Below, piece after piece: positions 8,555-16,401 of a DNA stretch of 64,000 nucleotides (position 1 is the first letter of the stretch; every line of letters begins with the position of its first letter). A model generated the notes under the pieces. The model ran no database searches, was not told the origin of the DNA, and worked only from the letters and a program-made list of their open reading frames with translations. Source of the stretch: Comamonadaceae bacterium 2FH (lineage in GTDB: Bacteria; Pseudomonadota; Gammaproteobacteria; Burkholderiales; Burkholderiaceae_C); the NCBI GenBank assembly GCA_005503335.1, contig SCMQ01000002.1, positions 1-64,000 on the forward strand. Direction: 5' to 3'. A program made the translations under genes and the position numbers.

Positions 8555-9457
8555 TCAGTGGGCCGCGCGGCGGGCCTGGGCGAGCGCGCCGGTGTCCAGC
8601 GCGGCCAGGCCGCGCAGGCGCCCCCAGGCGCGCGCAAGGTGTTTAGGGGAGGGCAGCAGGCAGCGTGCGGCCAGGTTCAGCGCCGCTGCCAGCAGTGCGC
8701 GGCGGCGCAGGCGCCGCGCGGCCGCGGCACCGGCGTGCTTCCAGGCGAACAGGATCTTGGACTGCACATGGTGGTAGCCGCGCCAGTACTCGGCGCACCA
8801 GGGGCGGCTGCCCCGGACCGAGCCGCGCGAGAGGTGGGTGATGCGCACCTCGGGCAGGACCAGGATCTGGCGCCTGGCCTGGAAGGCGCGCAGGCACAGG
8901 TCCTCGTCCTCGTAGTAGAGAAAGAACAGGGGGTCGAAGGCGCCGCCTATGCGCGGCAGGTCCTGCATGCGCACCAGCATCGCGGCCGCGCAGGCGTAGC
9001 CCACGTTGAGCGGGCCTTCGGCGCCACCGGTTTGCGGGGCCCAGGTCTCGCGCGGCCAGCTGTAATTGAGCTGCGGCGCCCCCGAGGCCTCGGTCAGCTG
9101 CGGCACGACCAGGGTGGCGTCGGGCCAGGTCTGGGCGCCCCGCACCAGGGCGGCGATCTGCCCGGGCTGGACCAGGCAGTCGGGGTTCAGCAGCAGCGCG
9201 TAGGGGGTCCTGACCTCGGCCAGTCCCGCGTTGTTGGCCGCGCCATAGCCGCGGTTGGCCGGCATGGCGAGCAGGCGCGCCGCCGGCAGATGGGTTCGCA
9301 CCTGGGCGCAGCTGTCGTCGGCGCTGGCGTTGTCGACCACGATCACATGCGGCAGGCCGGCCAGGCCGGCCGCCAGCGGCGCGATGCAGTGCGCGCTGTT
9401 GTAGGTGACGGTCAGCACCGTCACCTGGTCCAGGGCCGCGGACTCGCTGGGGCTCAT
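8555..9457 (-). CDS. GT2 glycosyltransferase, rhamnosyltransferase-like
   Basis: 300-aa family-2 glycosyltransferase. Motifs: VTVLTVTYNSAHCI, HVIVVDNASADDS, ANRGYGAANNAGL, LLLNPDC (metal site) and FFLYYEDEDLCLRA, the set typical of rhamnosyl/mannosyltransferases for O-chain or core extension. There is no signal peptide and it probably acts on the inner leaflet. The start is ATG 9457; a GTG two codons earlier at 9463 is possible. It lies 52 bp downstream of the zf-CHCC gene in the ilvE-led unit. Confidence 0.85.
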   Translation of the reverse strand: MSPSESAALDQVTVLTVTYNSAHCIAPLAAGLAGLPHVIVVDNASADDSCAQVRTHLPAARLLAMPANRGYGAANNAGLAEVRTPYALLLNPDCLVQPGQIAALVRGAQTWPDATLVVPQLTEASGAPQLNYSWPRETWAPQTGGAEGPLNVGYACAAAMLVRMQDLPRIGGAFDPLFFLYYEDEDLCLRAFQARRQILVLPEVRITHLSRGSVRGSRPWCAEYWRGYHHVQSKILFAWKHAGAAAARRLRRRALLAAALNLAARCLLPSPKHLARAWGRLRGLAALDTGALAQARRAAH

Positions 9458-9509
9458 CGACACGGGGGCAGGTGCGCGCTCGGGCGGCTTGCCCTGGGGC
9501 GCGGGCCTC

Positions 9510-9716
9510 TCAATGGTGGTGCCCGACCGTCTCGCCTGCCTTGAGGCGGTAGACCGTGCCGCAGTAGGGGCACTTGGCCTCGCCGGTGCGCGCCACGTCG
9601 AGGTAGACCTTGGGGTGGCTGTTCCAGAGCTTCATGTCGGCCAGCGGGCTGGGGCAGAACACGCCGCCCTGGTGGTTGAGGTCCTTGGCCAGGAGTTCGA
9701 CAAGGGCTTGCGTCAT
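9510..9716 (-). CDS. Zinc-finger (zf-CHCC) domain protein
   Basis: 68-aa protein of the zf-CHCC family, the fold of the mitochondrial complex I subunit NDUFS6. It has a CPYC pair late in the protein (AKCPYCGTVYRL), an upstream cysteine in VFCPSPLAD and a histidine-rich end. Its function in bacteria is not established. The gene starts 2 bp after ilvE stops, so translation is probably coupled. Confidence 0.85.
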   Translation of the reverse strand: MTQALVELLAKDLNHQGGVFCPSPLADMKLWNSHPKVYLDVARTGEAKCPYCGTVYRLKAGETVGHHH

Positions 9717-9718
9717 GC

Positions 9719-10657
9719 TCAGACCTTGGTGAGCCAGTGGGCGTACTTGGGGTTGCGGCCGTTGACGATGTCAAAGAACGCGCTCTGGATCTTCTCGGTG
9801 AGCGGGCCGCGGCTGCCGCTGCCGATCTCCACGCGGTCGAGCTCGCGGATCGGCGTGACCTCGGCGGCGGTGCCGGTGAAGAAGGCCTCGTCGGCGATGT
9901 AGACCTCGTCGCGCGTGATGCGCTTTTGCACCAGCTCCAGGCCCAGGTCCTTGCAGATGTGGAACACGGTGTTGCGCGTGATGCCGTTGAGCGCGCCGGC
10001 CGACAGGTCGGGGGTGTAGACCACGCCGCCCTTGATCACGAAGATGTTCTCGCCCGCGCCCTCGGAGACGAAGCCGGAGGCGTCGAGCAGCAGGGCCTCG
10101 TCGTAGCCGTCGTCCAGTGCCTCCATGTTGGCCAGGATGGAGTTGCTGTAGTTGCTCACCGCCTTGGCCTGCGTCATCGTGATGTTGACGTGGTGGCGCG
10201 TGTAGCTGCTGGTCTTGACGCGGATGCCGCGCTTCATGCCCTCCTCGCCGAGGTAGGCGCCCCAGGCCCAGGCAGCGACCATCATGTGGATGGTGTTGCC
10301 CTTGGGCGAGACGCCCAGCTTCTCGTCGCCGATCCAGACCAGGGGGCGGATGTAGCCGCTTTCCAGGCCGTTGTCGCGGATCGCGGCCTTCTGCGCCTCG
10401 TTGACCTGCTCCTGGCTGAAGGGGATCTTCATGCGCAGGATCTTGGCGCTGTTGAACAGGCGCTCGGTGTGCTCCTGCAGGCGGAAGATGGCCGTGCCGT
10501 TCACGGTGTTGTAGGCGCGCACGCCCTCGAAGGCGCCGCAGCCGTAGTGCAGGGTGTGGGTCAGCACGTGGATCTTGGCTTCGCGCCAGTCGACCATTTC
10601 GCCGTCCAGCCAGATCTTGCCGTCGCGGTCGGCCATCGAGGGAATCACGGGGCTCAT
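9719..10657 (-). CDS. ilvE: Branched-chain amino acid aminotransferase
   Basis: 312-aa class IV PLP aminotransferase that interconverts Leu/Ile/Val and their 2-oxo acids with glutamate/2-oxoglutarate. Key features: LHYGCGAFEGVRAY near the N terminus, the predicted PLP lysine K165 in MTQAKAVSNYSNS, SEGAGENIF, and the phosphate-binding GITRNTVF and GTAAEVTPI. Length matches the family (about 305-310). It is the first gene of a leftward unit that runs on into zf-CHCC and the glycan genes. Confidence 0.95.
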   Translation of the reverse strand: MSPVIPSMADRDGKIWLDGEMVDWREAKIHVLTHTLHYGCGAFEGVRAYNTVNGTAIFRLQEHTERLFNSAKILRMKIPFSQEQVNEAQKAAIRDNGLESGYIRPLVWIGDEKLGVSPKGNTIHMMVAAWAWGAYLGEEGMKRGIRVKTSSYTRHHVNITMTQAKAVSNYSNSILANMEALDDGYDEALLLDASGFVSEGAGENIFVIKGGVVYTPDLSAGALNGITRNTVFHICKDLGLELVQKRITRDEVYIADEAFFTGTAAEVTPIRELDRVEIGSGSRGPLTEKIQSAFFDIVNGRNPKYAHWLTKV

Positions 10658-10717
10658 GAAAGGGGTCCTTTGGAAGTTGGCGGGCCTTGTCTGGCGGCCC
10701 GCAGGTAAAACGGGATT

Positions 10718-11137
10718 TTACGGGGCCGGCGGCGGCGCCTCGTCGCCGGTGGGCGGGCGTTCCAGCGTCCACCGCGCCAGCTTACCCTGCTGGAACTCGC
10801 AGGTGACATGGGACTGGCTGCCATCGGTCCAGCGGTAGATCTCGGGCTGCTCTCCCTTGGGCGAGCGCAGCTCGCCGAGCGCGCGCGTCATCGCGATCAC
10901 GTGCATCAGCGTCACGCCGGGCTTGAGCTTGGCGTTGAGCATCACGGCGCTGCCGACGAAGCCGACCGGCCGGTCGGCGGCGCGCTTGAGAATGGTCATC
11001 ATGCGCGTGAAGTGCAGCAGCAGCCACATCACCAGGCCGCCGCCCGCAATCGCCACGCCGGGCCAGCCGTAGGCGCGCCAGGCCGCATAGAGCAGCACCA
11101 GGCTGGCGACGGGAACGAGCAATTTCTGGAAATTCAT
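10718..11137 (-). CDS. Small membrane protein, function unknown
   Basis: 139-aa protein with two adjacent N-terminal hydrophobic segments (about 5-21 and 26-42), then a soluble alpha/beta-looking tail with no recognised catalytic motif and a proline-rich end. Codon use matches its neighbours, so it is probably a resident gene. It lies 60 bp upstream of ilvE on the same strand and 64 bp after radA stops. No function is proposed. Confidence 0.65.
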   Translation of the reverse strand: MNFQKLLVPVASLVLLYAAWRAYGWPGVAIAGGGLVMWLLLHFTRMMTILKRAADRPVGFVGSAVMLNAKLKPGVTLMHVIAMTRALGELRSPKGEQPEIYRWTDGSQSHVTCEFQQGKLARWTLERPPTGDEAPPPAP

Positions 11138-11201
11138 GGCGGCGATTGTCTTATGTCCGGGCCAGGGCCGGCCTGCGGGGACTGCGTAGGTCCTGTCTTG
11201 T

Positions 11202-12578
11202 CTAACCCAGGCTGCGCGCCAGTTCCATGGCCTCCTCGATGCGCTCCACGGCGTGGATCTCCAGGCCCTCGAAGGCCTTGTCCTGCTTCTTGGGCGCGTT
11301 GGCCTTGGGCACGACGGCGACCGAGAAGCCGAGCTTGGCGGCCTCCTTCAGGCGCTCCTGGCCGCGCGGCGCGGGCCGCACCTCGCCGGCCAGGCCGACC
11401 TCGCCGAAGGCGATGAAGCCGCGCGGCAGGGGCTTGCCGCGCAGCGAGGAGGTGATGGCCAGCATCGCCGCCAGGTCGGCTGCCGGCTCGCTGATGCGCA
11501 CCCCGCCCACGGCGTTGACGAACACGTCCTGGTCCATGCAGGCCACGCCGGCATGGCGGTGCAGCACGGCCAGCAGCATGGCCAGGCGGTCGCGCTCCAG
11601 GCCCACCGAGAGGCGGCGCGGGCTGGGCCCGCCGCTGTCCACCAGGGCTTGGATCTCGACCAGCAGGGGACGCGTGCCTTCCAGCGTGACCAGCACGCAG
11701 CTGCCCGGCACGGGCTCGGCGTGCTGGGAGAGGAAGATCGCGCTGGGATTGCTCACGCCCTTGAGGCCGCGCTCGGTCATGGCGAAGACGCCGATCTCGT
11801 TGACCGCGCCGAAGCGGTTCTTGATCGCGCGGACCAGGCGGAAGCTCGAATGCGTGTCGCCCTCGAAATACAGCACGGTGTCGACCATGTGCTCGAGCAC
11901 GCGCGGGCCGGCCAGCGCGCCCTCCTTGGTCACATGGCCGACCAGCACCACGGCCGTGCCGCTGGCCTTGGCGGCGCGCGTGAGGTGGGCCGCGCATTCG
12001 CGCACCTGGGCCACCGAGCCGGGGGCCGAGCTCAGCTGGTCCGAGTACACGGTCTGGATCGAGTCGATCACGGCGATCGCGGGCCGCGTGGCCTCCAGCG
12101 TGGCCAGGATCTTCTCGAGCTGGATCTCGGCCAGCACCTGGACCTGGGAGCCGTCCAGGCCGAGCCGGCGCGAGCGCAGCGCGACCTGGGCCCCGCTTTC
12201 CTCGCCGGTCACATACAGCGTGGACTGGCCCGCGCGCTGCAGCGCATCGAGTGCCTGCAGCAGCAGGGTCGACTTGCCTATGCCGGGGTCGCCGCCGATC
12301 AGCACCACGCCGCCCTCGACCACCCCGCCGCCGAGCACGCGGTCCAGCTCATTGAGGCCGGTCGGCTGGCGCGCCACGTCGCGCGCCTCGATCTCGGCCA
12401 GCGTGGTGACGGGGCTGGATTTCGCCAGCGCCGCATAGCGGTTCTTTGCCGGCGCCGCGCTCTCGGCCAGCGACTCGATCAGTGTGTTCCAGGCGCCGCA
12501 GTGCGGGCATTTGCCCAGCCAGCGCGGCGTGGTGCCGCCGCAGTCGTTGCAGGTGTAGATGGTTTTTTCTTTGGCCAT
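11202..12578 (-). CDS. radA: DNA repair protein RadA (Sms)
   Basis: 458-aa RadA, a RecA-like branch-migration ATPase acting in recombinational repair. N-terminal zinc finger with C10, C13, C24 and C27 (YTCNDCGG and GKCPHCGAW); Walker A GGDPGIGKST; the RadA-specific KNRFG motif in IKNRFGAVNEIG; and a Lon-like C-terminal domain (ALVDSGGPSPRRLSVGL onward). Full length. The upstream region holds a TAGAAT hexamer on the plus strand, but no good promoter for radA itself was found. Confidence 0.97.
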   Translation of the reverse strand: MAKEKTIYTCNDCGGTTPRWLGKCPHCGAWNTLIESLAESAAPAKNRYAALAKSSPVTTLAEIEARDVARQPTGLNELDRVLGGGVVEGGVVLIGGDPGIGKSTLLLQALDALQRAGQSTLYVTGEESGAQVALRSRRLGLDGSQVQVLAEIQLEKILATLEATRPAIAVIDSIQTVYSDQLSSAPGSVAQVRECAAHLTRAAKASGTAVVLVGHVTKEGALAGPRVLEHMVDTVLYFEGDTHSSFRLVRAIKNRFGAVNEIGVFAMTERGLKGVSNPSAIFLSQHAEPVPGSCVLVTLEGTRPLLVEIQALVDSGGPSPRRLSVGLERDRLAMLLAVLHRHAGVACMDQDVFVNAVGGVRISEPAADLAAMLAITSSLRGKPLPRGFIAFGEVGLAGEVRPAPRGQERLKEAAKLGFSVAVVPKANAPKKQDKAFEGLEIHAVERIEEAMELARSLG

Positions 12579-12687
12579 GGGGATGAACCACTAAACGCTT
12601 GTATGGCGCGCGTCATCAGCGCCCCTGATAGAATCGAGCTTCGGGGGACAAAAGTCGGCTTCATGCCGTGAGGTGATTCGGTTCATC

Positions 12688-13188
12688 CTATATCTCCCGA
12701 TCCTTATTACCAACACCCGCTCGGCTCGCCAGAGTCAGCGGGTGTTCCTTATTGAAGACCACGAAATCATCAGCGCGTTGGCCGCGCTTTTTCGGCGGTT
12801 TCGCATCCAGGTCCAGGACCTCCAGCGTCTGCGGCCAGATGAAATCCAGATAACGCGTTTCCCCGCGCTCATAGAAGCGTTGCAAGGCCCACAGGTAGTA
12901 GTCCACCGCCTGTAGGCCGGCATGGTCCTTCGTGTGGAAGTTCACCGCCGTGCGCTGCCGCGCCGGGTCCAGCGATGGCACGCCCTTGAAATAGGGGTCG
13001 GCCAGTACCTCGGCGCGCAGGCTGTCCAGATCGGCCTTGAGTGCATCCACGTCCCGGCACTCCGGCTTCCCCTCGATGAAAAAGCGCGAACAGCCCTCCG
13101 TGGCTACAACCACCTTGCCACCTTTGGCGAACAGCGTAGCGTCGCCGGCCTCGTCCACAAAGAAATGCGTTCCAGTCATGTCGTTCAT
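12688..13188 (-). CDS. DUF3800 domain protein, apparently internally deleted
   Basis: 166-aa protein with the two end signatures of DUF3800: THFFVDEAGD near residue 7 and the C-terminal HAGLQAVDYYLWALQRFYE. DUF3800 proteins (RNase H-like fold, function unknown, often linked to mobile or defence loci) are normally about 230-260 aa; here only about 75 residues separate the two signatures. I infer an in-frame loss of roughly 80-100 residues at about residue 90 (after FHTKD). The start ATG 13188 is the last one before the DEAGD motif. GC is lower than in flanking genes, suggesting acquisition. A 10-bp stem hairpin (12712-12746) lies within the last codons. Confidence 0.6.
   Translation of the reverse strand: MNDMTGTHFFVDEAGDATLFAKGGKVVVATEGCSRFFIEGKPECRDVDALKADLDSLRAEVLADPYFKGVPSLDPARQRTAVNFHTKDHAGLQAVDYYLWALQRFYERGETRYLDFIWPQTLEVLDLDAKPPKKRGQRADDFVVFNKEHPLTLASRAGVGNKDREI
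12712..12746. terminator. Stem-loop at the 3' end of the DUF3800 gene
   Basis: Perfect 10-bp inverted repeat AACACCCGCT / AGCGGGTGTT with a 15-nt loop, inside the last 20 codons of the DUF3800 gene. There is no T-run on the minus strand and only a short TCCTTATT after it on the plus strand, so terminator activity is doubtful. Confidence 0.3.
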
Positions 13189-13328
13189 GCTTGTGATGCG
13201 GCAGCGTTCTGGTCTTGTGATAGCGCGTCGAAGCGCCGCGGCGACCCTGTAGTCGACTTCAAGTTCGCGGGTGGCTGCGTGGAAGACCACGACATGCGAG
13301 GGGCGCCGGCTATGCAAATTTTCGGGGT

Positions 13329-14378
13329 TCAGGTCGTACGCAGGCCGGCAGCCAGGGCGCGGGTCAGCTCGGCCGCGGGGACGGGGCGGCAGCCGCTGGC
13401 GTTCTGGCCCGACCACAGCGGCGAGAAGTCGCCGCTGCCGCATTGTTCGGCGTGGGCGCGCAGCGGGGCCATGGCGGCAGTGGCCAGCGGGAAGGCCGGG
13501 GCCGCGGGGCTGATAGCCCCCAGCTCGCGCATCACGCGGTTGACGATGCCGCGCGCCGGCCGGCCGGTGAACACATTGGTCAGCGCCGTGTGGCGCGCGG
13601 CCTCGCTCTGCAGCGCGGCGCGGTGCAGGGCGCTGGTGCTGGCCTCGGGGCAGCAGAGGTAGGCCGTGCCGACCTGCACGCCGGCCGCGCCCAGCGCCAT
13701 GGCGGCGGCCACGCCGGCCGCGTCGGCGATACCGCCGGCCGCGATCACCGGGACCTTGACCGCGTGCACCACCTGGGGCAGCAGGGCGAAGCTGCCGAGC
13801 TGGGTCGTCAGGTCCTCGCTCAGGAACATGCCGCGGTGGCCGCCGGCCTCCAGGCCCTGGGCGATGATGGCGTCGGCCCCATGCGCCTGCAGCCACAGCG
13901 CCTCTTCCACCGTGGTGGCGGAGGACAGCACCCTGGTGCCCCAGCTCTTCACGCGCTGCAGCAGCGCGGCTTCGGGCAGGCCGAAATGAAAGCTCACCAC
14001 GGCGGGGCGGTAGGCGTCCAGGATGTCGGCGGCCTCGTGGGTGAACGGCTGGCGTCCCGGACCGGCCGGCACGGCCGCCAGGTCCAGGCCGAATTCTTCG
14101 TAGTAGGGCGCCAGCGCGGCGCGCCAGGCGGCTTCGCGCGCCGCGTCGGGCTCGGGCTGGACGTGGCAGAAGAAGTTCACGTTGTAGGGCCGCTGCGTGC
14201 CCGCGGCCAGCGCCGCCAGTTCGCTGCGCAGGGCCTCGGGCGAGAGCATGGCGCAGGGCAGCGAGCCCAGGCCGCCGGCGCTGCACACCGCCAGCGCCAG
14301 CGCGCTGCCTTGCACGCCCGCCATCGGGGCCTGGATCAGGGGCAGGTCTATGCCCAGAAGGTCTTGCAAGCGGTTCAT
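13329..14378 (-). CDS. Nitronate monooxygenase (2-nitropropane dioxygenase family)
   Basis: 349-aa FMN-dependent TIM-barrel enzyme. Motifs: PLIQAPMAGVQGS at the N terminus, AQGLEAGGHRGMF (flavin/substrate loop), and AAGGIADAAGVAAAMALGA with VQVGTAYL (phosphate binding). It oxidises alkyl nitronates; the physiological substrate is often propionate-3-nitronate. The start ATG 14378 matches the family N terminus MNRLQDLLGID. It is divergent from hpaR; the 132-bp gap holds the 16-bp palindrome at 14493-14508. Confidence 0.9.
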   Translation of the reverse strand: MNRLQDLLGIDLPLIQAPMAGVQGSALALAVCSAGGLGSLPCAMLSPEALRSELAALAAGTQRPYNVNFFCHVQPEPDAAREAAWRAALAPYYEEFGLDLAAVPAGPGRQPFTHEAADILDAYRPAVVSFHFGLPEAALLQRVKSWGTRVLSSATTVEEALWLQAHGADAIIAQGLEAGGHRGMFLSEDLTTQLGSFALLPQVVHAVKVPVIAAGGIADAAGVAAAMALGAAGVQVGTAYLCCPEASTSALHRAALQSEAARHTALTNVFTGRPARGIVNRVMRELGAISPAAPAFPLATAAMAPLRAHAEQCGSGDFSPLWSGQNASGCRPVPAAELTRALAAGLRTT

Positions 14379-14492
14379 GAATGGGCCTCCAGTCGAGGCA
14401 TTGTCGCAGTCCGGCCGCAAGGCCTGCGCCGCACCGTTCCCAGGCCGGGTGGGGTGATCAGGGATTACCCGCGGTGCGCTGCGGTTCAAATC

Positions 14493-14508
14493 ATTTAACA
14501 TGTTAAAT
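14493..14508. promoter_or_regulatory. Probable HpaR operator
   Basis: Perfect 16-bp palindrome ATTTAACATGTTAAAT in an otherwise GC-rich gap, ending 2 bp before the hpaR start codon. MarR-family repressors bind palindromes of this size and usually autoregulate, so this is the obvious operator for the hpa operon, and perhaps also for the divergent monooxygenase gene. It leaves no room for a normal Shine-Dalgarno site. Confidence 0.7.
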
Positions 14509-14510
14509 AA

Positions 14511-14999
14511 ATGAAGACCAACCCCTCCTTCGCCCACCGCAACCTGCCGCGCCTGCTGCTTCAGGCGCGCGAGGCCGTGATGGCCCACACCCGGCCCAGC
14601 CTGCGCGCCCATGGCCTGTCCGACCAGCAGTGGCGCGTGCTGCGCGTGCTCGGCGAGCATGCGGGCGAGGCCGGGGGCGTGGAAACCGGCCGCGTGGCGC
14701 GCGAGGCCTTCATCCTCGGCCCCAGCCTCACCGGCGTGCTGGGCCGCATGGAGCGCGACGGCCTGATCGGCCGCAGCCGCTGCCCCGAGGACGCGCGCCG
14801 CAGCGTGGTGCGCGCCACAGCCGAGGGGCTGGCCATGGCCGCCACGCTGTCGACCGCCATCGAGTCGCACTACGCCTGGCTCGAGGACCGGCTCGGCAAG
14901 GCCAGGCTGGCCCAGCTCTATGCCCTGCTCGACGAGGTGATCGCGCTCGAGCAGCCGGCCGACGTCACCGAAGACCTGGAAACGGACACCGCCCCATGA
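14511..14999 (+). CDS. hpaR: Homoprotocatechuate operon regulator (MarR family)
   Basis: 162-aa MarR-family winged-helix regulator. The N terminus (LLLQAREAVMAHTRPSL, DQQWRVLRVL) and the wing (LTGVLGRMERDGLI) match HpaR, which represses the homoprotocatechuate meta-cleavage genes until the aromatic substrate is present. Context agrees: it is the first gene of hpaRG1G2E and overlaps the next start by 4 bp (ATGA). The ATG at 14511 lies directly after the operator palindrome without a ribosome site, so the mRNA may be leaderless. Confidence 0.92.
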   Translation: MKTNPSFAHRNLPRLLLQAREAVMAHTRPSLRAHGLSDQQWRVLRVLGEHAGEAGGVETGRVAREAFILGPSLTGVLGRMERDGLIGRSRCPEDARRSVVRATAEGLAMAATLSTAIESHYAWLEDRLGKARLAQLYALLDEVIALEQPADVTEDLETDTAP

Positions 15000-15634
15000 C
15001 CCCCTTTCTGCCCGAGGGCACGGTGTACGGCACCCTGCTCAATTTCCGACGCGAGCAGGCCCTGTGGGCCGGCCGCATGGCCGAGCCGCCCTACCAGGCG
15101 CCGCCGCGCGCGCCCGTGCTCTACATCAAGACCGCCAACACCTTCAGCCCCTGCGGCGCGGCGATTGCGCTGCCGGACCATGTGGCCGAGGTCGAGATCG
15201 GCGCCTCGCTCGCCCTGGTGATGGGGCCGCAGGCCCAGGTGGCGGGCGCCGTGCTGCTGAACGACCTGTCTCTGCCGCATGCCAGCTACTACCGCCCCCC
15301 GATCAAGTACCGCTGCCTGGACGGCTTCCTGGGCGTCGGGCCGCGCTGCCACCCGCTGGCCGGTCTCGACGCCCTGGCGGCGCTGAAGCTCGAGGTTCGC
15401 GTCAACGGCGCGCTGGTGCAGACCGTGGCCCTGAGCGAGCTGGTGCGGGACGCGGCGACCCTGCTGGCCGACGTGGCCGAGTTCATGAGCCTGCAGCCCG
15501 GCGACCTGCTGATGCTGGGCAGCGACTGCCTGGAAGACGGCGGGCGGCCGCGCGCCCGGCTGGGCGACCGCATCGAGATCTGCGCGCCGGGCTTCGAGCC
15601 GCTGGTCAACACCGTGGTGAAGGAGCTCGCATGA
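14996..15634 (+). CDS. hpaG1: FAH-family HpaG N-terminal-type subunit (HpaG1)
   Basis: 212-aa fumarylacetoacetate-hydrolase-fold protein corresponding to the N-terminal half of HpaG/HpcE, the decarboxylase/isomerase of 5-oxopent-3-ene-1,2,5-tricarboxylate. It has a short fold with VLYIKTANTFSP, the acidic metal-site strand VAEVEIGASLALVMG, and a C-terminal barrel end LGDRIEICAPGFEPLVN. The start overlaps the hpaR stop and the stop overlaps the hpaG2 start (ATGA both times), implying tight coupling. In enterobacteria the two halves are one polypeptide. Confidence 0.9.
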   Translation: MTPFLPEGTVYGTLLNFRREQALWAGRMAEPPYQAPPRAPVLYIKTANTFSPCGAAIALPDHVAEVEIGASLALVMGPQAQVAGAVLLNDLSLPHASYYRPPIKYRCLDGFLGVGPRCHPLAGLDALAALKLEVRVNGALVQTVALSELVRDAATLLADVAEFMSLQPGDLLMLGSDCLEDGGRPRARLGDRIEICAPGFEPLVNTVVKELA

Positions 15635-16401
15635 AGAGAGCGCGCATCGCCTGGGCCGGCGCAGTCCACGAGGCCGTGGAGCGTGAAGGCCGGCTCGAGC
15701 TGCTGACCCCGGCCTTCAGCGGCCGCCTGCTGTCGTTCGACGAGGTGGTCTGGCTGCCGCCGCTCCACCCCATGCCCGCGCACCGGCCGCGCACCATCCT
15801 GGCCCTGGGCCTGAACTACGCCGACCATGCCAGGGAGCTGGCCTTCAAGGCGCCCGAGGAGCCGCTGGCCTTTCTCAAGGGCGAGGCCACGCTGATCGGC
15901 CACCGCGCCTACACGCGCCGCCCGGCCGGCGTGGACTTCATGCACTACGAGTGCGAGCTGGCCGTGGTGATAGGCCGGACCGCGAAAAAGGTGAAACGCG
16001 ACGACGCCTACGATTTCGTCGCCGGCTACTGCGTGGCCAACGACTACGCGATCCGCGACTACCTCGAGAACTGGTACCGACCCAACCTGCGCGTGAAGAA
16101 CCGCGACACCTGCACGCCCCTGGGCCCCTGGCTGGTGGACGCGGCCGATGTCCCCGACCCGATGAAGCTCGCGCTCAAGACCTCGGTGAACGGGCAGCTG
16201 ACCCAGAGCGGCAACACGCGCGACATGATCTTCGACGTGCCGCGCCTGATCGAGTACTTCACGAGCTTCATGACGCTCTCGCCCGGCGACCTGATCCTCA
16301 CCGGCACGCCCGACGGCGTGGTCGACTGCCGGCCCGGCGACCGCGTCGTGACCGAGATCGAGGGCCTGGGCGCGCTCGAAAACACCATCGACGAAGGATG
16401 A
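15631..16401 (+). CDS. hpaG2: FAH-family HpaG C-terminal-type subunit (HpaG2)
   Basis: 256-aa FAH-fold enzyme, the second half of the HpaG pair, which decarboxylates OPET and isomerises 2-hydroxyhepta-2,4-diene-1,7-dioate. Visible: ILALGLNYADHA, EPLAFLKGEATLIGH, the metal-binding acidic pair in MHYECELAVVIG, and the GDLILTGTPDGV loop. It is full length for the family (about 255 aa) and overlaps both neighbours by 4 bp. Confidence 0.93.
   Translation: MKRARIAWAGAVHEAVEREGRLELLTPAFSGRLLSFDEVVWLPPLHPMPAHRPRTILALGLNYADHARELAFKAPEEPLAFLKGEATLIGHRAYTRRPAGVDFMHYECELAVVIGRTAKKVKRDDAYDFVAGYCVANDYAIRDYLENWYRPNLRVKNRDTCTPLGPWLVDAADVPDPMKLALKTSVNGQLTQSGNTRDMIFDVPRLIEYFTSFMTLSPGDLILTGTPDGVVDCRPGDRVVTEIEGLGALENTIDEG

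Noticed and set aside
12600-12690. tRNA or regulatory RNA upstream of radA
   Set aside because: A TAGAAT hexamer and some pairing are visible, but no cloverleaf, no terminator and no -35.
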